Assembly (NCBI GenBank): GCA_965224815.1
Contig: CBDDAF010000003.1
Span: 2,046,001-2,110,000 of the forward strand
Origin: CAYPEL01 sp036479985
GTDB lineage: Bacteria > Pseudomonadota > Gammaproteobacteria > DSM-19610
Length of the DNA: 64,000 nucleotides
Direction of reading: 5' to 3'
In this document: piece after piece, positions 8,227 to 18,041 of the stretch
How the letters are laid out: every line of letters begins with the position of its first letter
Numbering within the stretch: the first letter of the stretch is position 1
Program-made: the position numbers and the translations under genes
The notes under the pieces: generated by a model
What the model saw: the letters and a program-made list of their open reading frames with translations, nothing else
The model's database searches: none
What the model was told of the DNA's origin: nothing

Positions 8227-11200
8227 CTACTTATCTCCAGCTGCAGTTCCGGCAGATTCATTTTGTAATTGTTTCATTTCATCGAGTGCGCGGCGGTAGT
8301 CGACCGGCATGACTTTAACGAATTTGGATAGCATGTTATCCCAGTTATCGAGGATATGTTTGGCAACCGAGCTATTAGTGTAGTGCAGATGTTTTTCAAT
8401 CAGGTTTTTCAGGCGCACGGCATCGTAGCGTGTCATATCGGAATCTACATCGACCTTGCCGTGGGTTTCCAAATCGCCGCCCTGATGATCAAAAGCTTCT
8501 AATGCGGCGTCTTCTTCTGGAACAGGTTCCAGGTCAACCATCGCCAGATTGCAACGTTCTTTAAAATTACCGGATGCGTCCAGAACATAAGCAATGCCGC
8601 CTGACATGCCAGCAGCAAAATTGCGGCCGGTTTCTCCTAGCACGACGACAATACCTCCAGTCATATATTCACAACCGTGATCACCGACACCTTCAACAAC
8701 GGCAGATGCGCCCGAATTTCGTACTGCAAAGCGTTCACCAGCCACACCACGGAAGAAGCATTCGCCACAGATAGCGCCGTACAACACAGTATTGCCGACA
8801 ATAATATTTTCTTCTGGAACAATGGGGCAATCTTTCGGCGGATATACAATCAGGCGTCCACCACACAGGCCTTTACCCACGTAATCATTACCTTCGCCTT
8901 CCAGTTCCAGTGTGACGCCTTGTGCCACCCAGGCACCAAAGCTTTGTCCGGCAACCCCCCTTAGCTTGATGTATATCGTGTCATCAGGTAGCCCGCTGTC
9001 TCCGTAGCGTTCTGCAATACGGCCGGATAGCATGGCACCTACGGTGCGATTGGTGTTCATAATCGGTGTTTCTATTTTTACCGGTTCACCGCGTTCCAGC
9101 GCAGGTTTAGCTTGTTCAATCAGTTTGTTATCGAGTGCTTTGTTGAGACCATGATCCTGGGATTCACAATTGTAGCGAGCGACATCATCACTGGCATCTG
9201 GCCGGTATAAGATTTTTGAAAAATCCAGTCCGTGGGCTTTCCAGTGGTTGATCGCTTTGCGGGTGTCGAGTTTGTCGATCCGGCCGATCATTTCGTTGAT
9301 GCTGCGGAAACCAAGCTGAGCCATCAGCTGGCGGATTTCTTCGGCGACAAAGAAGAAATAATTGACTACGTGTTCAGGCTTGCCAGTAAAGCGTTTGCGC
9401 AGCTCTGGATCTTGAGTAGCAACACCCACCGGGCAGGTGTTCAAATGACACTTACGCATCATAATGCAGCCTTCGACAATGAGTGGTGCGGTTGCAAAAC
9501 CAAATTCATCAGCACCTAATAAAGCGCCGACCACCACGTCACGGCCAGTACGGAAACCACCATCGACCTGTACGGCAATTCGGCCGCGTAATTTATTTAA
9601 GACCAGCGTCTGGTGGGTTTCTGCCAGACCAATTTCCCAGGGCGATCCGGCGTGTTTGATAGAGGTGAGCGGCGATGCACCCGTGCCTCCGTCATAACCG
9701 GCAATAGTCACGTGATCCGCGTGTGCTTTGGAGACACCCGCGGCAACGGTACCGACACCAACCTCGGAGACCAGTTTGACACTGATGCGCGCTTTAGGAT
9801 TGACGTTTTTCAGATCGTGAATAAGTTGTGCCAAATCCTCAATCGAATAAATATCATGATGCGGTGGTGGCGAAATCAAACCAACACCGGGTGTTGAGTG
9901 ACGCACCTTTGCAATGGTTGCATCCACTTTATGACCCGGTAACTGACCCCCTTCGCCGGGCTTGGCACCCTGCGCCATTTTTATCTGGATGTCGTCGGCA
10001 TTCACCAGGTATTCGGTGGTGACACCAAATCGTCCAGAGGCAACCTGTTTTATTGCCGAGCGCATGCTGTCACCATTTTCCAATGGTTTGAAACGTTCGA
10101 CGAGTTCACCACCTTCTCCGGTATTGGATTTCCCACCGATACGGTTCATGGCAATGGCCATGGTGGTGTGTGCTTCCCAGGAGATTGATCCAAACGACAT
10201 GGCGCCGCTGGCAAACCGTTTGACGATTTCTTTAGCCGGTTCGACTTCATCAATCGGTACCGGTTGATTGGCAAATTTGAATTCGAACAGACCACGCAGA
10301 TTCATCAACCGTTCACTCTGATGGTTGATCAAATCAGAATATTCGGCAAATGTTTTAGCATCGTTAGCGCGTGTGGCGTGCTGCAATTTAGAAATGCTGT
10401 CCGATGTCCACATGTGATCTTCACCACGAATACGGAATGCATAATCGCCGCCGACATCCAGCGCATTGGCATAGATTGGATTGTTACCATAAGCATTCTT
10501 GTGCCAGCGTACAGCTTCATCAGCAACTTCGTTGAAGCCAGCACCTTCGATCATAGTGGCTGTGCCGGTAAAGTAATTTTCAATGAATTCAGTTTTTAGC
10601 CCAATTGCATCAAAAATTTGTGCGCCGCAATAAGACTGGTAAGTCGAGATGCCCATTTTCGACATGACTTTCAGCAAACCTTTGCCAATTGCTTTGATGT
10701 AGCGCGTATTTATTTCGCTGTCATCGAGTTTTTCGGGCAGTTCATCTTTGATGGAGATCAGTGTTTCAAATGACAGATAAGGGTTGATCGCCTCGGCACC
10801 ATATCCGGCCAGTGTTGCGAAATGATGTATTTCACGCGCTGCTCCGGTTTCCACTACCAGGCCCGAATCAGTCCGTAGACCCGCTCGAACCAGATGATGA
10901 TGCACGGCAGACGTTGCCAACAAAGCCGGAATCGGAATATGTTGTGAGTCAATTGATCGATCGGAAAGAATCAGGATGTTGAAACCGTCGCGCACGGCTT
11001 TTTCTGCTTGTTCACAAACTTGTAACAAGGCTGGCTCCATGCCCGAAGCACCCAGATCTGATGGGTAACAAATGTCCAGTGTTTTGGTTCGAAACGCACC
11101 TTTGGTCGCCGTTTCTATGTTGCGTATACGCTCCAGGTCTTTATTGGTCAGAATCGGCTGGGTCACTTCGAGGCGCATGTTTTCACCACCCGAGTGTAAG

Positions 11201-12861
11201 CCTAGTAAATTTGGGCGCGGGCCAATGAGCGATACTAGTGACATTACCAGCTCTTCACGAATCGGATCGATCGGTGGGTTAGTGACCTGGGCAAAGTTTT
11301 GTTTAAAGTAGTTTGCCAGCGGCTTGGGTTTCCCGGATAAAACTGCCAGCGGGTTGTCTGCGCCCATTGATCCAATTGCTTCCTGGCCTGCAATGGCCAT
11401 GGGCATCATGAGGATCTTAATGTCTTCCTGTGTGCAGCCAAATGCTTGTTGACGATCCAGAAGCGTATCCAGGTCGACACTTGTCCCATTAACATTGGCA
11501 GGCAGATTTTTTAAATGAATCTGTGATTTGTCCAACCATTGCTGATAAGGGTGGCTATTCGCTAATTCATTTTTCAGTTCTGCATTATCAATTATGCGGC
11601 CTTGTTCCATATCAATCAGGAACATTTTGCCTGGCTGCAAACGCCATTTTTTAACAATTTTGTTGTCCGGTATCGGCAGTACGCCCATTTCCGAAGCCAT
11701 GACCACCAGGTCATCGTCAGTAATCAGGTAACGGGCCGGACGTAAACCGTTTCGATCGAGCGTGGCACCAATCTGGCGGCCATCGGTGAAGGCGACAGCG
11801 GCCGGTCCGTCCCAGGGCTCCATCAAGGCAGCGTGATATTCATAGAATGCTCGGCGCTTTTCATCCATTAAAGGATTGCCGGCCCAGGCTTCCGGAATCA
11901 GCATCATCATCGCTTGAGCCATGGAGTAGCCACCGGCTACCAACAGTTCGAGGGCGTTATCAAAGCAGGCAGAATCTGACTGTCCTTCAGGTATCAAGGG
12001 CCAGATTTTTTCCAGATCATCACCCAACAAATCCGAGGCCATTGAATGCCGTCGCGCGCGCATCCAGTTGACGTTGCCGCGCATAGTATTAATTTCACCG
12101 TTGTGCGCGATCATGCGAAACGGATGAGCCAGGTCCCAGGAGGGAAAGGTGTTGGTTGAAAAGCGTTGGTGTACCAGCGCCATTGCTGAAATAACGCGTT
12201 CATCATTCAGGTCGTTGTAATAAGTGTCGACCTGGTTTGCCAGCAGCATACCTTTATAGAGCAGGGTGCGGCTAGAGAGTGAAGGAATGTAAAAGTTTTC
12301 TTTACCTTCCCAGGATGAATCGCGCACGGTGTTTTCAATGACTTTGCAAATCACGAACAATTTACGTTCAAAGTCATCTTGATTATCTAATGTATTTTCG
12401 ATGAAGACCTGCCGTATGACAGGTTCGACGGCTTTGACGCTGTCACCAAGACCGTTATTATCAGTCGGGACATCGCGCCAACCGAGCAGGGTTTGGCCCT
12501 CATCTGCTATGGTTTTTTCAATGAGTGCTTCACACTGCGTACGAGTAGTATTCTGTTGTGGCAGGAAAATCATACCGACGGCATATTGTCCGGATTCGGG
12601 CAACTGAAAATTAGTATGAGCACATTCTTCGCGTAGAAACTGGTCAGGTATCTGGATCAGGATGCCGGCACCGTCTCCAGCTAGGGGATCTGCACCGACA
12701 GCACCACGATGGGTCAGATTTTCGAGAATTTGCAGACCTTGACGGACAATTGAATGACTTTTTGTGCCATTAATATGCGCGACAAAACCGACACCACAGG
12801 CATCGTGTTCATTTTTAGGGTCGTAGAGACCTTGCTTGGGTGGCAAAGCACCGTGATTCAT
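8227..12861 (-). CDS. gltB: glutamate synthase (NADPH) large subunit
   Basis: 1544 residues, full length. The class II glutaminase domain begins at the processed cysteine in ACGVGF (residue 22), so a 21-residue propeptide is expected to be removed. The central and FMN-binding synthase domains follow, with the 3Fe-4S cysteines in CIMMRKCHLNTCPVGVATQ and the C-terminal beta-helix (GSXR) domain. GAGG lies just before the start codon. The 218-base leader 12862-13079 contains a small hairpin (CTCGC/GCGAG) but no recognised riboswitch. It works with gltD for nitrogen assimilation. Confidence 0.97.
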   Translation of the reverse strand: MNHGALPPKQGLYDPKNEHDACGVGFVAHINGTKSHSIVRQGLQILENLTHRGAVGADPLAGDGAGILIQIPDQFLREECAHTNFQLPESGQYAVGMIFLPQQNTTRTQCEALIEKTIADEGQTLLGWRDVPTDNNGLGDSVKAVEPVIRQVFIENTLDNQDDFERKLFVICKVIENTVRDSSWEGKENFYIPSLSSRTLLYKGMLLANQVDTYYNDLNDERVISAMALVHQRFSTNTFPSWDLAHPFRMIAHNGEINTMRGNVNWMRARRHSMASDLLGDDLEKIWPLIPEGQSDSACFDNALELLVAGGYSMAQAMMMLIPEAWAGNPLMDEKRRAFYEYHAALMEPWDGPAAVAFTDGRQIGATLDRNGLRPARYLITDDDLVVMASEMGVLPIPDNKIVKKWRLQPGKMFLIDMEQGRIIDNAELKNELANSHPYQQWLDKSQIHLKNLPANVNGTSVDLDTLLDRQQAFGCTQEDIKILMMPMAIAGQEAIGSMGADNPLAVLSGKPKPLANYFKQNFAQVTNPPIDPIREELVMSLVSLIGPRPNLLGLHSGGENMRLEVTQPILTNKDLERIRNIETATKGAFRTKTLDICYPSDLGASGMEPALLQVCEQAEKAVRDGFNILILSDRSIDSQHIPIPALLATSAVHHHLVRAGLRTDSGLVVETGAAREIHHFATLAGYGAEAINPYLSFETLISIKDELPEKLDDSEINTRYIKAIGKGLLKVMSKMGISTYQSYCGAQIFDAIGLKTEFIENYFTGTATMIEGAGFNEVADEAVRWHKNAYGNNPIYANALDVGGDYAFRIRGEDHMWTSDSISKLQHATRANDAKTFAEYSDLINHQSERLMNLRGLFEFKFANQPVPIDEVEPAKEIVKRFASGAMSFGSISWEAHTTMAIAMNRIGGKSNTGEGGELVERFKPLENGDSMRSAIKQVASGRFGVTTEYLVNADDIQIKMAQGAKPGEGGQLPGHKVDATIAKVRHSTPGVGLISPPPHHDIYSIEDLAQLIHDLKNVNPKARISVKLVSEVGVGTVAAGVSKAHADHVTIAGYDGGTGASPLTSIKHAGSPWEIGLAETHQTLVLNKLRGRIAVQVDGGFRTGRDVVVGALLGADEFGFATAPLIVEGCIMMRKCHLNTCPVGVATQDPELRKRFTGKPEHVVNYFFFVAEEIRQLMAQLGFRSINEMIGRIDKLDTRKAINHWKAHGLDFSKILYRPDASDDVARYNCESQDHGLNKALDNKLIEQAKPALERGEPVKIETPIMNTNRTVGAMLSGRIAERYGDSGLPDDTIYIKLRGVAGQSFGAWVAQGVTLELEGEGNDYVGKGLCGGRLIVYPPKDCPIVPEENIIVGNTVLYGAICGECFFRGVAGERFAVRNSGASAVVEGVGDHGCEYMTGGIVVVLGETGRNFAAGMSGGIAYVLDASGNFKERCNLAMVDLEPVPEEDAALEAFDHQGGDLETHGKVDVDSDMTRYDAVRLKNLIEKHLHYTNSSVAKHILDNWDNMLSKFVKVMPVDYRRALDEMKQLQNESAGTAAGDK

Positions 12862-13079
12862 ATCCGCCCTCTATTATTGCAACTTATTGGTTTACGAAGG
12901 AATACGCGTAAGTCGCACGCACCGGGTAATGTCCTCGCGCTCTTCTGCGAGATGGCTTGGACGAATCAAACCGGGCCAGACAGAATAATAGAGAAACGGG
13001 CTTTTCGCCAGTCTTTTTAATAGCAAAACCCTTGATTAATTGGGAAATTATCCGCTTTGGTTTTTCGTCATTACCAAGC

Positions 13080-14873
13080 TTAGGGTGAATTTTGTTTGAT
13101 AGCGGTATGTACTGATTCAAGCGTACGAGGCCATGGCTTTGATGTTTGTAATGCTTTTGGCAGTTTGGATATTTGTTGAGTTGCATCGTCGCGGCTGGAA
13201 AATACGCCATAGACTAAAATATACCAGTCATTACCCTCATGGTCGCCTCGGTAGTAAGCAACTTGATCAGTAGGTAGATCGTGTTTTTTTATAAAGCCCT
13301 GTAATGATTTTTCATTGTGAGACCCCAATAATTGCAGGGTGAAATGCGTTTTGGGTTGCTGTAAGAGCCAGCCTTCCTGTTGTATTAACCCAGTGTTATT
13401 AACGGCTATTTCTTGTGCGGCTGTCTCAGTGATCCTGGGGTGTTTTACGGCTTCTTCGAGTGCGGCTGTATCAGCAAGCTCAGGCCGGTTTTCCGTTTTT
13501 TCGATCGACGTGGCTTTGGAGAGCTCAGGTTTTATAGTGGCTATTGCTTTTTTTGTCGCCTCTACGGGCTTTATTGTGTTTTCGGGTACGGATGTCTTGG
13601 CAAGCTTAGTATTAGTTACCATTTCATTAAGCGCGACAGTTTCAGATGGTTCAGGTTTTTCAGCAGTTATTTCCAGCTCTTTATTGTCGATGAGCTTAAC
13701 TGTTTTTTCAGGGGTGACGGCCTTAGCAATCTCAGGTTGTTTAACAGTTTTTCCAGGAGTAGCTGTTTCAGCAAGTTTGTAGTCTTTGAGTGCATCTTCC
13801 AGAGCGGTGGTTTCTGCGACCTCAGGCTGCGTGTCTTTGGCTGGGATGGCTTCCAGTTGATTGCGGATTACCTTGTCTTCTGGCTGAGCTATTACAGGTG
13901 TTTTGCTTAGCTGAGGTGTGTTAGCCAGGTTTATTTTATTGATGGCAACGGGTGGAACATCGAGAGGTTGCTCAGAGATTTCTAAATCGGTTGATTCTGG
14001 TTCGTTGGAGAAAAAGAATGGCCAGAGCATAGCGGCTACTACAAGCGCAGCTGCGCTTAACCAGATATTAACCTCGGGTCGTTTTTTCGATGTCCTGACG
14101 GCGGATGATTCCTGGGATAGTGCCTGGGTAACTCGTTCTTCAAGAAAGTTATTAGCCAGTCGATTCGTTTCTCGTGGCAGGCCACCGGCAGTTTTATAGA
14201 TAGCTCGAACTTCTGTGGGCGAGAAAGCACTATCGCCATTGTATCCTGCCATTACAAGCCGCTGCATCAGGTAGGATGCGGTATCTTCTTCAGAAAGCTT
14301 GGGTATTTCTAGTATTTGAGGGGCTTGTTCAAAGAGTTGTTCAACATTGGGTTGCTGAAGCATAGTTGCCGTTTCTGGTGTCCCGAATAGCAACAGTCGT
14401 ACCCGTTTGTTCAGTGGTTCAGCCAAGCAGGTGGATAGTTCTTGCAAGGTTTCGTGACTTAGCAGTTGGGCATCATCAATGAGCAGAACCAGCAGTGTTG
14501 CGTCTTCGGTACGGTTAATCCAGTCGGTGATTAACTGTTTAACAGGCATTCCTGGACTTCCATTCAGGCAATCTGCCAGTAAATCTTGCAGATTAATTGT
14601 TTGTGAAGCCTGGCAGGAGCAAAGCACCCAGCCGGTTTCTGCGTAATCGCAGAACTGGTTTAACAGCGTGGTTTTGCCGCTGCCTTCCTGTCCGGTAACT
14701 ACAATAGCTGAATTTCCGAACTGTGTGAGGTGAGTGAGCAGATTTAGCCGCTGGGTCAGCGCATTGCTGGCATAAAAGAAACGTTCATTCGTATCTTCAG
14801 CAAAAGGCGCGCGGTCAAGGGAATAAAAATCAAGGTAATTGGGGGATTGCTGATTGGTTTCAAAATTATTCAT
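13080..14873 (-). CDS. DamX-like protein: AAA ATPase, membrane anchor and SPOR domain
   Basis: 597 residues. The N-terminal ExeA/GspA-type ATPase has Walker A TGQEGSGKTT at 60-69 and a Walker B-like LLVLLIDDAQ. A single membrane segment (IWLSAAALVVAAMLWPFFF) sits near residue 275. A long linker of degenerate repeats (variants of LAETA-x-PE-x-TVK-x-PEI) leads to a C-terminal SPOR domain (FTLQLLGSHNEKSLQGFI). SPOR domains bind denuded glycan strands at the septum. Position after pilMNOPQ-aroKB matches damX of other Gammaproteobacteria, though here dgt and a WGR gene intervene. Overlaps the WGR gene by 4 bases. Confidence 0.87.
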   Translation of the reverse strand: MNNFETNQQSPNYLDFYSLDRAPFAEDTNERFFYASNALTQRLNLLTHLTQFGNSAIVVTGQEGSGKTTLLNQFCDYAETGWVLCSCQASQTINLQDLLADCLNGSPGMPVKQLITDWINRTEDATLLVLLIDDAQLLSHETLQELSTCLAEPLNKRVRLLLFGTPETATMLQQPNVEQLFEQAPQILEIPKLSEEDTASYLMQRLVMAGYNGDSAFSPTEVRAIYKTAGGLPRETNRLANNFLEERVTQALSQESSAVRTSKKRPEVNIWLSAAALVVAAMLWPFFFSNEPESTDLEISEQPLDVPPVAINKINLANTPQLSKTPVIAQPEDKVIRNQLEAIPAKDTQPEVAETTALEDALKDYKLAETATPGKTVKQPEIAKAVTPEKTVKLIDNKELEITAEKPEPSETVALNEMVTNTKLAKTSVPENTIKPVEATKKAIATIKPELSKATSIEKTENRPELADTAALEEAVKHPRITETAAQEIAVNNTGLIQQEGWLLQQPKTHFTLQLLGSHNEKSLQGFIKKHDLPTDQVAYYRGDHEGNDWYILVYGVFSSRDDATQQISKLPKALQTSKPWPRTLESVHTAIKQNSP

Positions 14874-15124
14874 GGTTTGTCTCCCTCGGTTTGCATAAAC
14901 ACAACTTGATAACCTTTATTGAGTTGATGATCACGAACTTTGAGCATTGCAGCTTCAGCCTGTTCCCTGTCAGGAAAATTATCGCGTACTACGCGCCCAC
15001 CTGCGCCCTGAAAACCCCATTCTCGTACCAATGTCCAGCCTTCCAGTAAATCTTCCTGTAAATGCAAATGATAAAATCGTGGCGGGCTATTATCACCGGG
15101 TGGAACTTGCATGTAGATGCGCAT
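14870..15124 (-). CDS. WGR domain-containing small protein
   Basis: 84 residues made up almost entirely of one WGR domain, seen in GWTLVREWGFQGAGGRVVRD with the conserved W-V-x-WG pattern. WGR domains occur in PARP1 and some bacterial DNA-repair proteins and are thought to contact nucleic acid; stand-alone bacterial versions have no settled role. It lies between dgt and the DamX-like gene and overlaps the latter by 4 bases, so it belongs to the operon. Confidence 0.78.
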   Translation of the reverse strand: MRIYMQVPPGDNSPPRFYHLHLQEDLLEGWTLVREWGFQGAGGRVVRDNFPDREQAEAAMLKVRDHQLNKGYQVVFMQTEGDKP

Positions 15125-15157
15125 GAACTGTGTATGCCGAATATATCGATTGATGCA

Positions 15158-16342
15158 TCAAGTCAGTTCCGCCGGATTGTGAATGCGTCCATGCTCGCGG
15201 ATTGCATAACGATCAGTCATGCCAGCAATGTAATCCGCTACAGCACGTGCCCGACCTTGCGCATTATGCACGGTTTCTAATTTTTTTGCGTAGGCTTGTG
15301 TTTCTGCTGGCAGCAGTCTGATATCTTCAAAAAATGCTTTGAATAATTCCTGGATTACACGCTTGGCTTTTGCGCCCATGCGATGCACTCGGTAATGCTT
15401 GTAGAGATGCTGGCGTAGAAAACGTTTCAGATCCAGATTTAATTGACGCATATCATCACTGAATAAAATTAATGCATGGTGATTATTACGAACGTCTTCC
15501 AGGGATTCAGGTGCTGTCTTTAGTAGCTGTGATTTACTGGTATTAATTAGATCGACGACCTGGCAGTTTATGAGTCGGCGAATAATTTCATGTACCGTAC
15601 GCCGCTGCTGCAAGTCAGGGTATCGCTTACGTACTTCTACGTATTGTTGCTGAAATAACTTGATTTCACTGAGTTGTTCAAAATCAATCAGACCTGAGCG
15701 CAGGCCATCATCTACATCGTGGCTGTTATAAGCAATTTCATCAGCCAGGTTAGTTAGTTGTGCTTCAAGACCTGGCTGTTTTTTGTTTATAAAGCGTTTT
15801 CCCAGTTCGCCCAATGCACGGGCGTTAACGGGTGAACAATGTTTAAGAATGCCTTCGCGTGCTTCAAAAGTTAGATTTAGACCGGGGAAATCAGCGTAGC
15901 GTTCTTCCAGTTTATCGACGACACGCAGCGACTGTAGGTTATGTTCAAAACCACCGTATTCTTTCATGCAGTCATTCAATGCATCTTGTCCGGCATGTCC
16001 GAATGGGGTGTGTCCGAGGTCGTGCGCTAATGCTATTGCTTCAGTCAGATCTTCATTGAGCTTGAGTGCGCGGGCGATGGAGCGGGCGATTTGGGCGACT
16101 TCAATCGAGTGGGTCAGGCGGGTTCTAAACAGGTCGCCTTCATGATTTACAAATACCTGGGTTTTATATTCCAGTCTCCGGAATGCGGCGGAATGAATAA
16201 TCCGGTCGCGGTCGCGCTGGAATTCACTGCGGTAGTTTGGCGGTGGTTCCTGGTGCAGGCGGCCCCGACTAGTGGAGTCTGTTGCAGCATAAACGGCGAG
16301 TCCGGCCTGGTTGTTAGATAAATAGTCTGGTTGTGTATTCAT
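15158..16342 (-). CDS. dgt: deoxyguanosinetriphosphate triphosphohydrolase-like protein
   Basis: 394-residue HD-domain dNTPase. The metal site is visible in RLTHSIEVAQIARSIAR, then ALAHDLGHTPFGHAG, and later LTNLADEIAYNSHDVDDG. The family hydrolyses dNTPs to nucleoside and triphosphate; this shorter class (dgt-like) is often of broad substrate range. It overlaps the end of aroB by 4 bases. Its insertion between aroB and the damX-like gene differs from the E. coli arrangement but occurs in several gammaproteobacterial groups. Confidence 0.93.
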   Translation of the reverse strand: MNTQPDYLSNNQAGLAVYAATDSTSRGRLHQEPPPNYRSEFQRDRDRIIHSAAFRRLEYKTQVFVNHEGDLFRTRLTHSIEVAQIARSIARALKLNEDLTEAIALAHDLGHTPFGHAGQDALNDCMKEYGGFEHNLQSLRVVDKLEERYADFPGLNLTFEAREGILKHCSPVNARALGELGKRFINKKQPGLEAQLTNLADEIAYNSHDVDDGLRSGLIDFEQLSEIKLFQQQYVEVRKRYPDLQQRRTVHEIIRRLINCQVVDLINTSKSQLLKTAPESLEDVRNNHHALILFSDDMRQLNLDLKRFLRQHLYKHYRVHRMGAKAKRVIQELFKAFFEDIRLLPAETQAYAKKLETVHNAQGRARAVADYIAGMTDRYAIREHGRIHNPAELT

Positions 16343-17433
16343 GAACCTGTCAGTGGAAGTTGCTGATTCAGGGTTTGATCAAGTAGCCGGGATTCGAAAT
16401 TACTGCTTATTTTCGCATCGCCAATGGCAGTTAACAAAATCAACCGTAATCCATTATCCAGCGCTTTTTTGTCTACCGCCATCAATTCTTTGAACTGGCT
16501 TGCACTCATGCTGGCAGGCGGCTCTGTTGGCAGGTGGGCTTTTTTCAGGAGTTGATCCAGCTGCTGGACAGCATGATCGTCGATCCAGCCCTGGCGTGCC
16601 GATAAATCTGCAGCCATGAGCATACCAACAGCGACTGCTTCACCATGCAACCAATTTCCATAGCCGGTGCCTGTTTCGATGGCGTGTCCAAAAGTATGTC
16701 CTAAATTGAGTAATGCGCGTTGTCCACTTTCGCGCTCATCGGCAGCCACAATATCTGCTTTGCATTGACAGGATTTTTCAATAGCATAAATTAATGTTTG
16801 GGGATCGCGTTTGAGAAGTTTCTGCATGTTGTCTTCTAACCAGGCAAAAAAGTCTGAATCTCGGATCAGCCCATACTTTATAACTTCTGCAATACCGGCC
16901 GAGAGTTGCCGGTCATCGAGAGTGTTCAGTGTATCGGTGTCAGCCAGCACACAGCGTGGTTGATGGAAGGCACCGATCATATTTTTGCCGAGTGGATGAT
17001 TAACTCCGGTTTTCCCGCCAACAGAGGAATCAACCTGGGCAAGCAGGGTGGTGGGTATCTGAATAAAGTCGACGCCCCGCTGATAGCTGGCTGCGGCAAA
17101 CCCAGCCATATCTCCAACCACACCACCACCCAGCGCAATAAGGCAGCAATTCCGGTTAAAGCGGTGTTCCAGCAAGGTATCAAATATCTGGTTTAAAACC
17201 TCAAGTGTCTTGTATTGCTCACCATCGGGCAGGATGGCTGTTGCCACAGTAAATTCGTGTAAGGCGTCCAGTACTTTTTGTAAATAAAGCGGTGCAACCG
17301 TTTCATTGCTTACTACCAGAACCTGTTTGCCACGAATGTGAGAGATAAAAAGTTCGGGATGGCTTAACAGGCCGGATCCGATATGTATCGGGTAACTGCG
17401 CTCGCCAAGATCGAGGGGTAGTGTTTTATGCAT
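16339..17433 (-). CDS. aroB: 3-dehydroquinate synthase
   Basis: Second step of the shikimate pathway: DAHP to 3-dehydroquinate, using NAD+ and a divalent metal. Full-length at 364 residues from the chosen ATG (MHKTLPLDLGERSYPIHIG); a reading 12 residues longer, from 17469, is possible but adds no conserved sequence. Family motifs include the NAD loop ALGGGVVGDMAGFAAA, VDSSVGGKTGVNHPLGKN and the metal-binding LNLGHTFGHAIE. It lies directly after aroK. Confidence 0.96.
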   Translation of the reverse strand: MHKTLPLDLGERSYPIHIGSGLLSHPELFISHIRGKQVLVVSNETVAPLYLQKVLDALHEFTVATAILPDGEQYKTLEVLNQIFDTLLEHRFNRNCCLIALGGGVVGDMAGFAAASYQRGVDFIQIPTTLLAQVDSSVGGKTGVNHPLGKNMIGAFHQPRCVLADTDTLNTLDDRQLSAGIAEVIKYGLIRDSDFFAWLEDNMQKLLKRDPQTLIYAIEKSCQCKADIVAADERESGQRALLNLGHTFGHAIETGTGYGNWLHGEAVAVGMLMAADLSARQGWIDDHAVQQLDQLLKKAHLPTEPPASMSASQFKELMAVDKKALDNGLRLILLTAIGDAKISSNFESRLLDQTLNQQLPLTGS

Positions 17434-17476
17434 GACGTTAAGGATATAGGCAAATGCTGCATAAGCCAAAGATGAT

Positions 17477-17998
17477 TCAGGGTGAGTCTATGATTTCTTG
17501 CCTGATTTCACTGACAACGTCTCGAATTCGGCAGCCATCGGTATTGATGGTGATATGAGCAATCTCCTGATAGAGCGGAGCGCGAATTTGCATGAGTTCT
17601 TCAAGCCTGGCTTTTGGGTCGGGCGTTTGCAGCAAGGGTCTGTTTTGATCATGACCTGTCCGCCTGAGTTGCTGTTCAACAGAAGTACGCAGGTATATGA
17701 CTTTGCCCCGGGTTGATAAATGCCTGCGGTTCTCTGGGGCGAGGATAGCACCACCACCGGTCGCCAGCACCACGCCAGGTGTGGCTGTTAATTCATCAAT
17801 TATCCTGATTTCACGTTCTCTGAAGCCTGTCTCACCTTCCATTTCGAAGATGAGCGGGATATCCACGCCCGTGCGGAGTTCAATTTCCCGGTCGGTATCG
17901 AGGAACTTCAATTTAAGTGTGCGGGCGAGTTGGCGCCCTATGGTGGATTTGCCGGCCCCCATGGGTCCGACTAAAAAAAAACTGCCCGGCATCTTCAT
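17477..17998 (-). CDS. aroK: shikimate kinase
   Basis: 173 residues; phosphorylates shikimate with ATP. P-loop GPMGAGKSTIG is at residues 12-22, shikimate-binding D and R lie in LDTDREIE and GFREREI, and the glycine motif is TGGGAI. The first codons coincide with a strong terminator hairpin behind pilQ: the start codon is in the loop/stem and codons 7-9 are the T-run. No Shine-Dalgarno sequence is evident upstream. An internal ATG at codon 3 is also possible. It begins the aroK-aroB part of the operon. Confidence 0.95.
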   Translation of the reverse strand: MKMPGSFFLVGPMGAGKSTIGRQLARTLKLKFLDTDREIELRTGVDIPLIFEMEGETGFREREIRIIDELTATPGVVLATGGGAILAPENRRHLSTRGKVIYLRTSVEQQLRRTGHDQNRPLLQTPDPKARLEELMQIRAPLYQEIAHITINTDGCRIRDVVSEIRQEIIDSP

Positions 17999-18009
17999 GC
18001 CGGGCAGTT
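17973..18009 (-). terminator. intrinsic terminator after pilQ, overlapping the aroK start
   Basis: On the minus strand a 13-base perfect stem (AACTGCCCGGCAT / ATGCCGGGCAGTT) with a GAAG loop is followed by an uninterrupted run of T (nine in all, two of them in the stem). It begins 33 bases after the pilQ stop codon. The aroK ATG and codons 2-9 lie inside the hairpin and T-run, so termination and aroK initiation use the same bases. Confidence 0.88.
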
Positions 18010-18041
18010 ATGTCAGAAACGAGACTGTCTGACAAGTCGTA

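Noticed and set aside
13339..13910. Two long plus-strand frames over the DamX-like gene
   Set aside because: They are antisense to the degenerate repeat linker of that gene; no ribosome site or homology seen.
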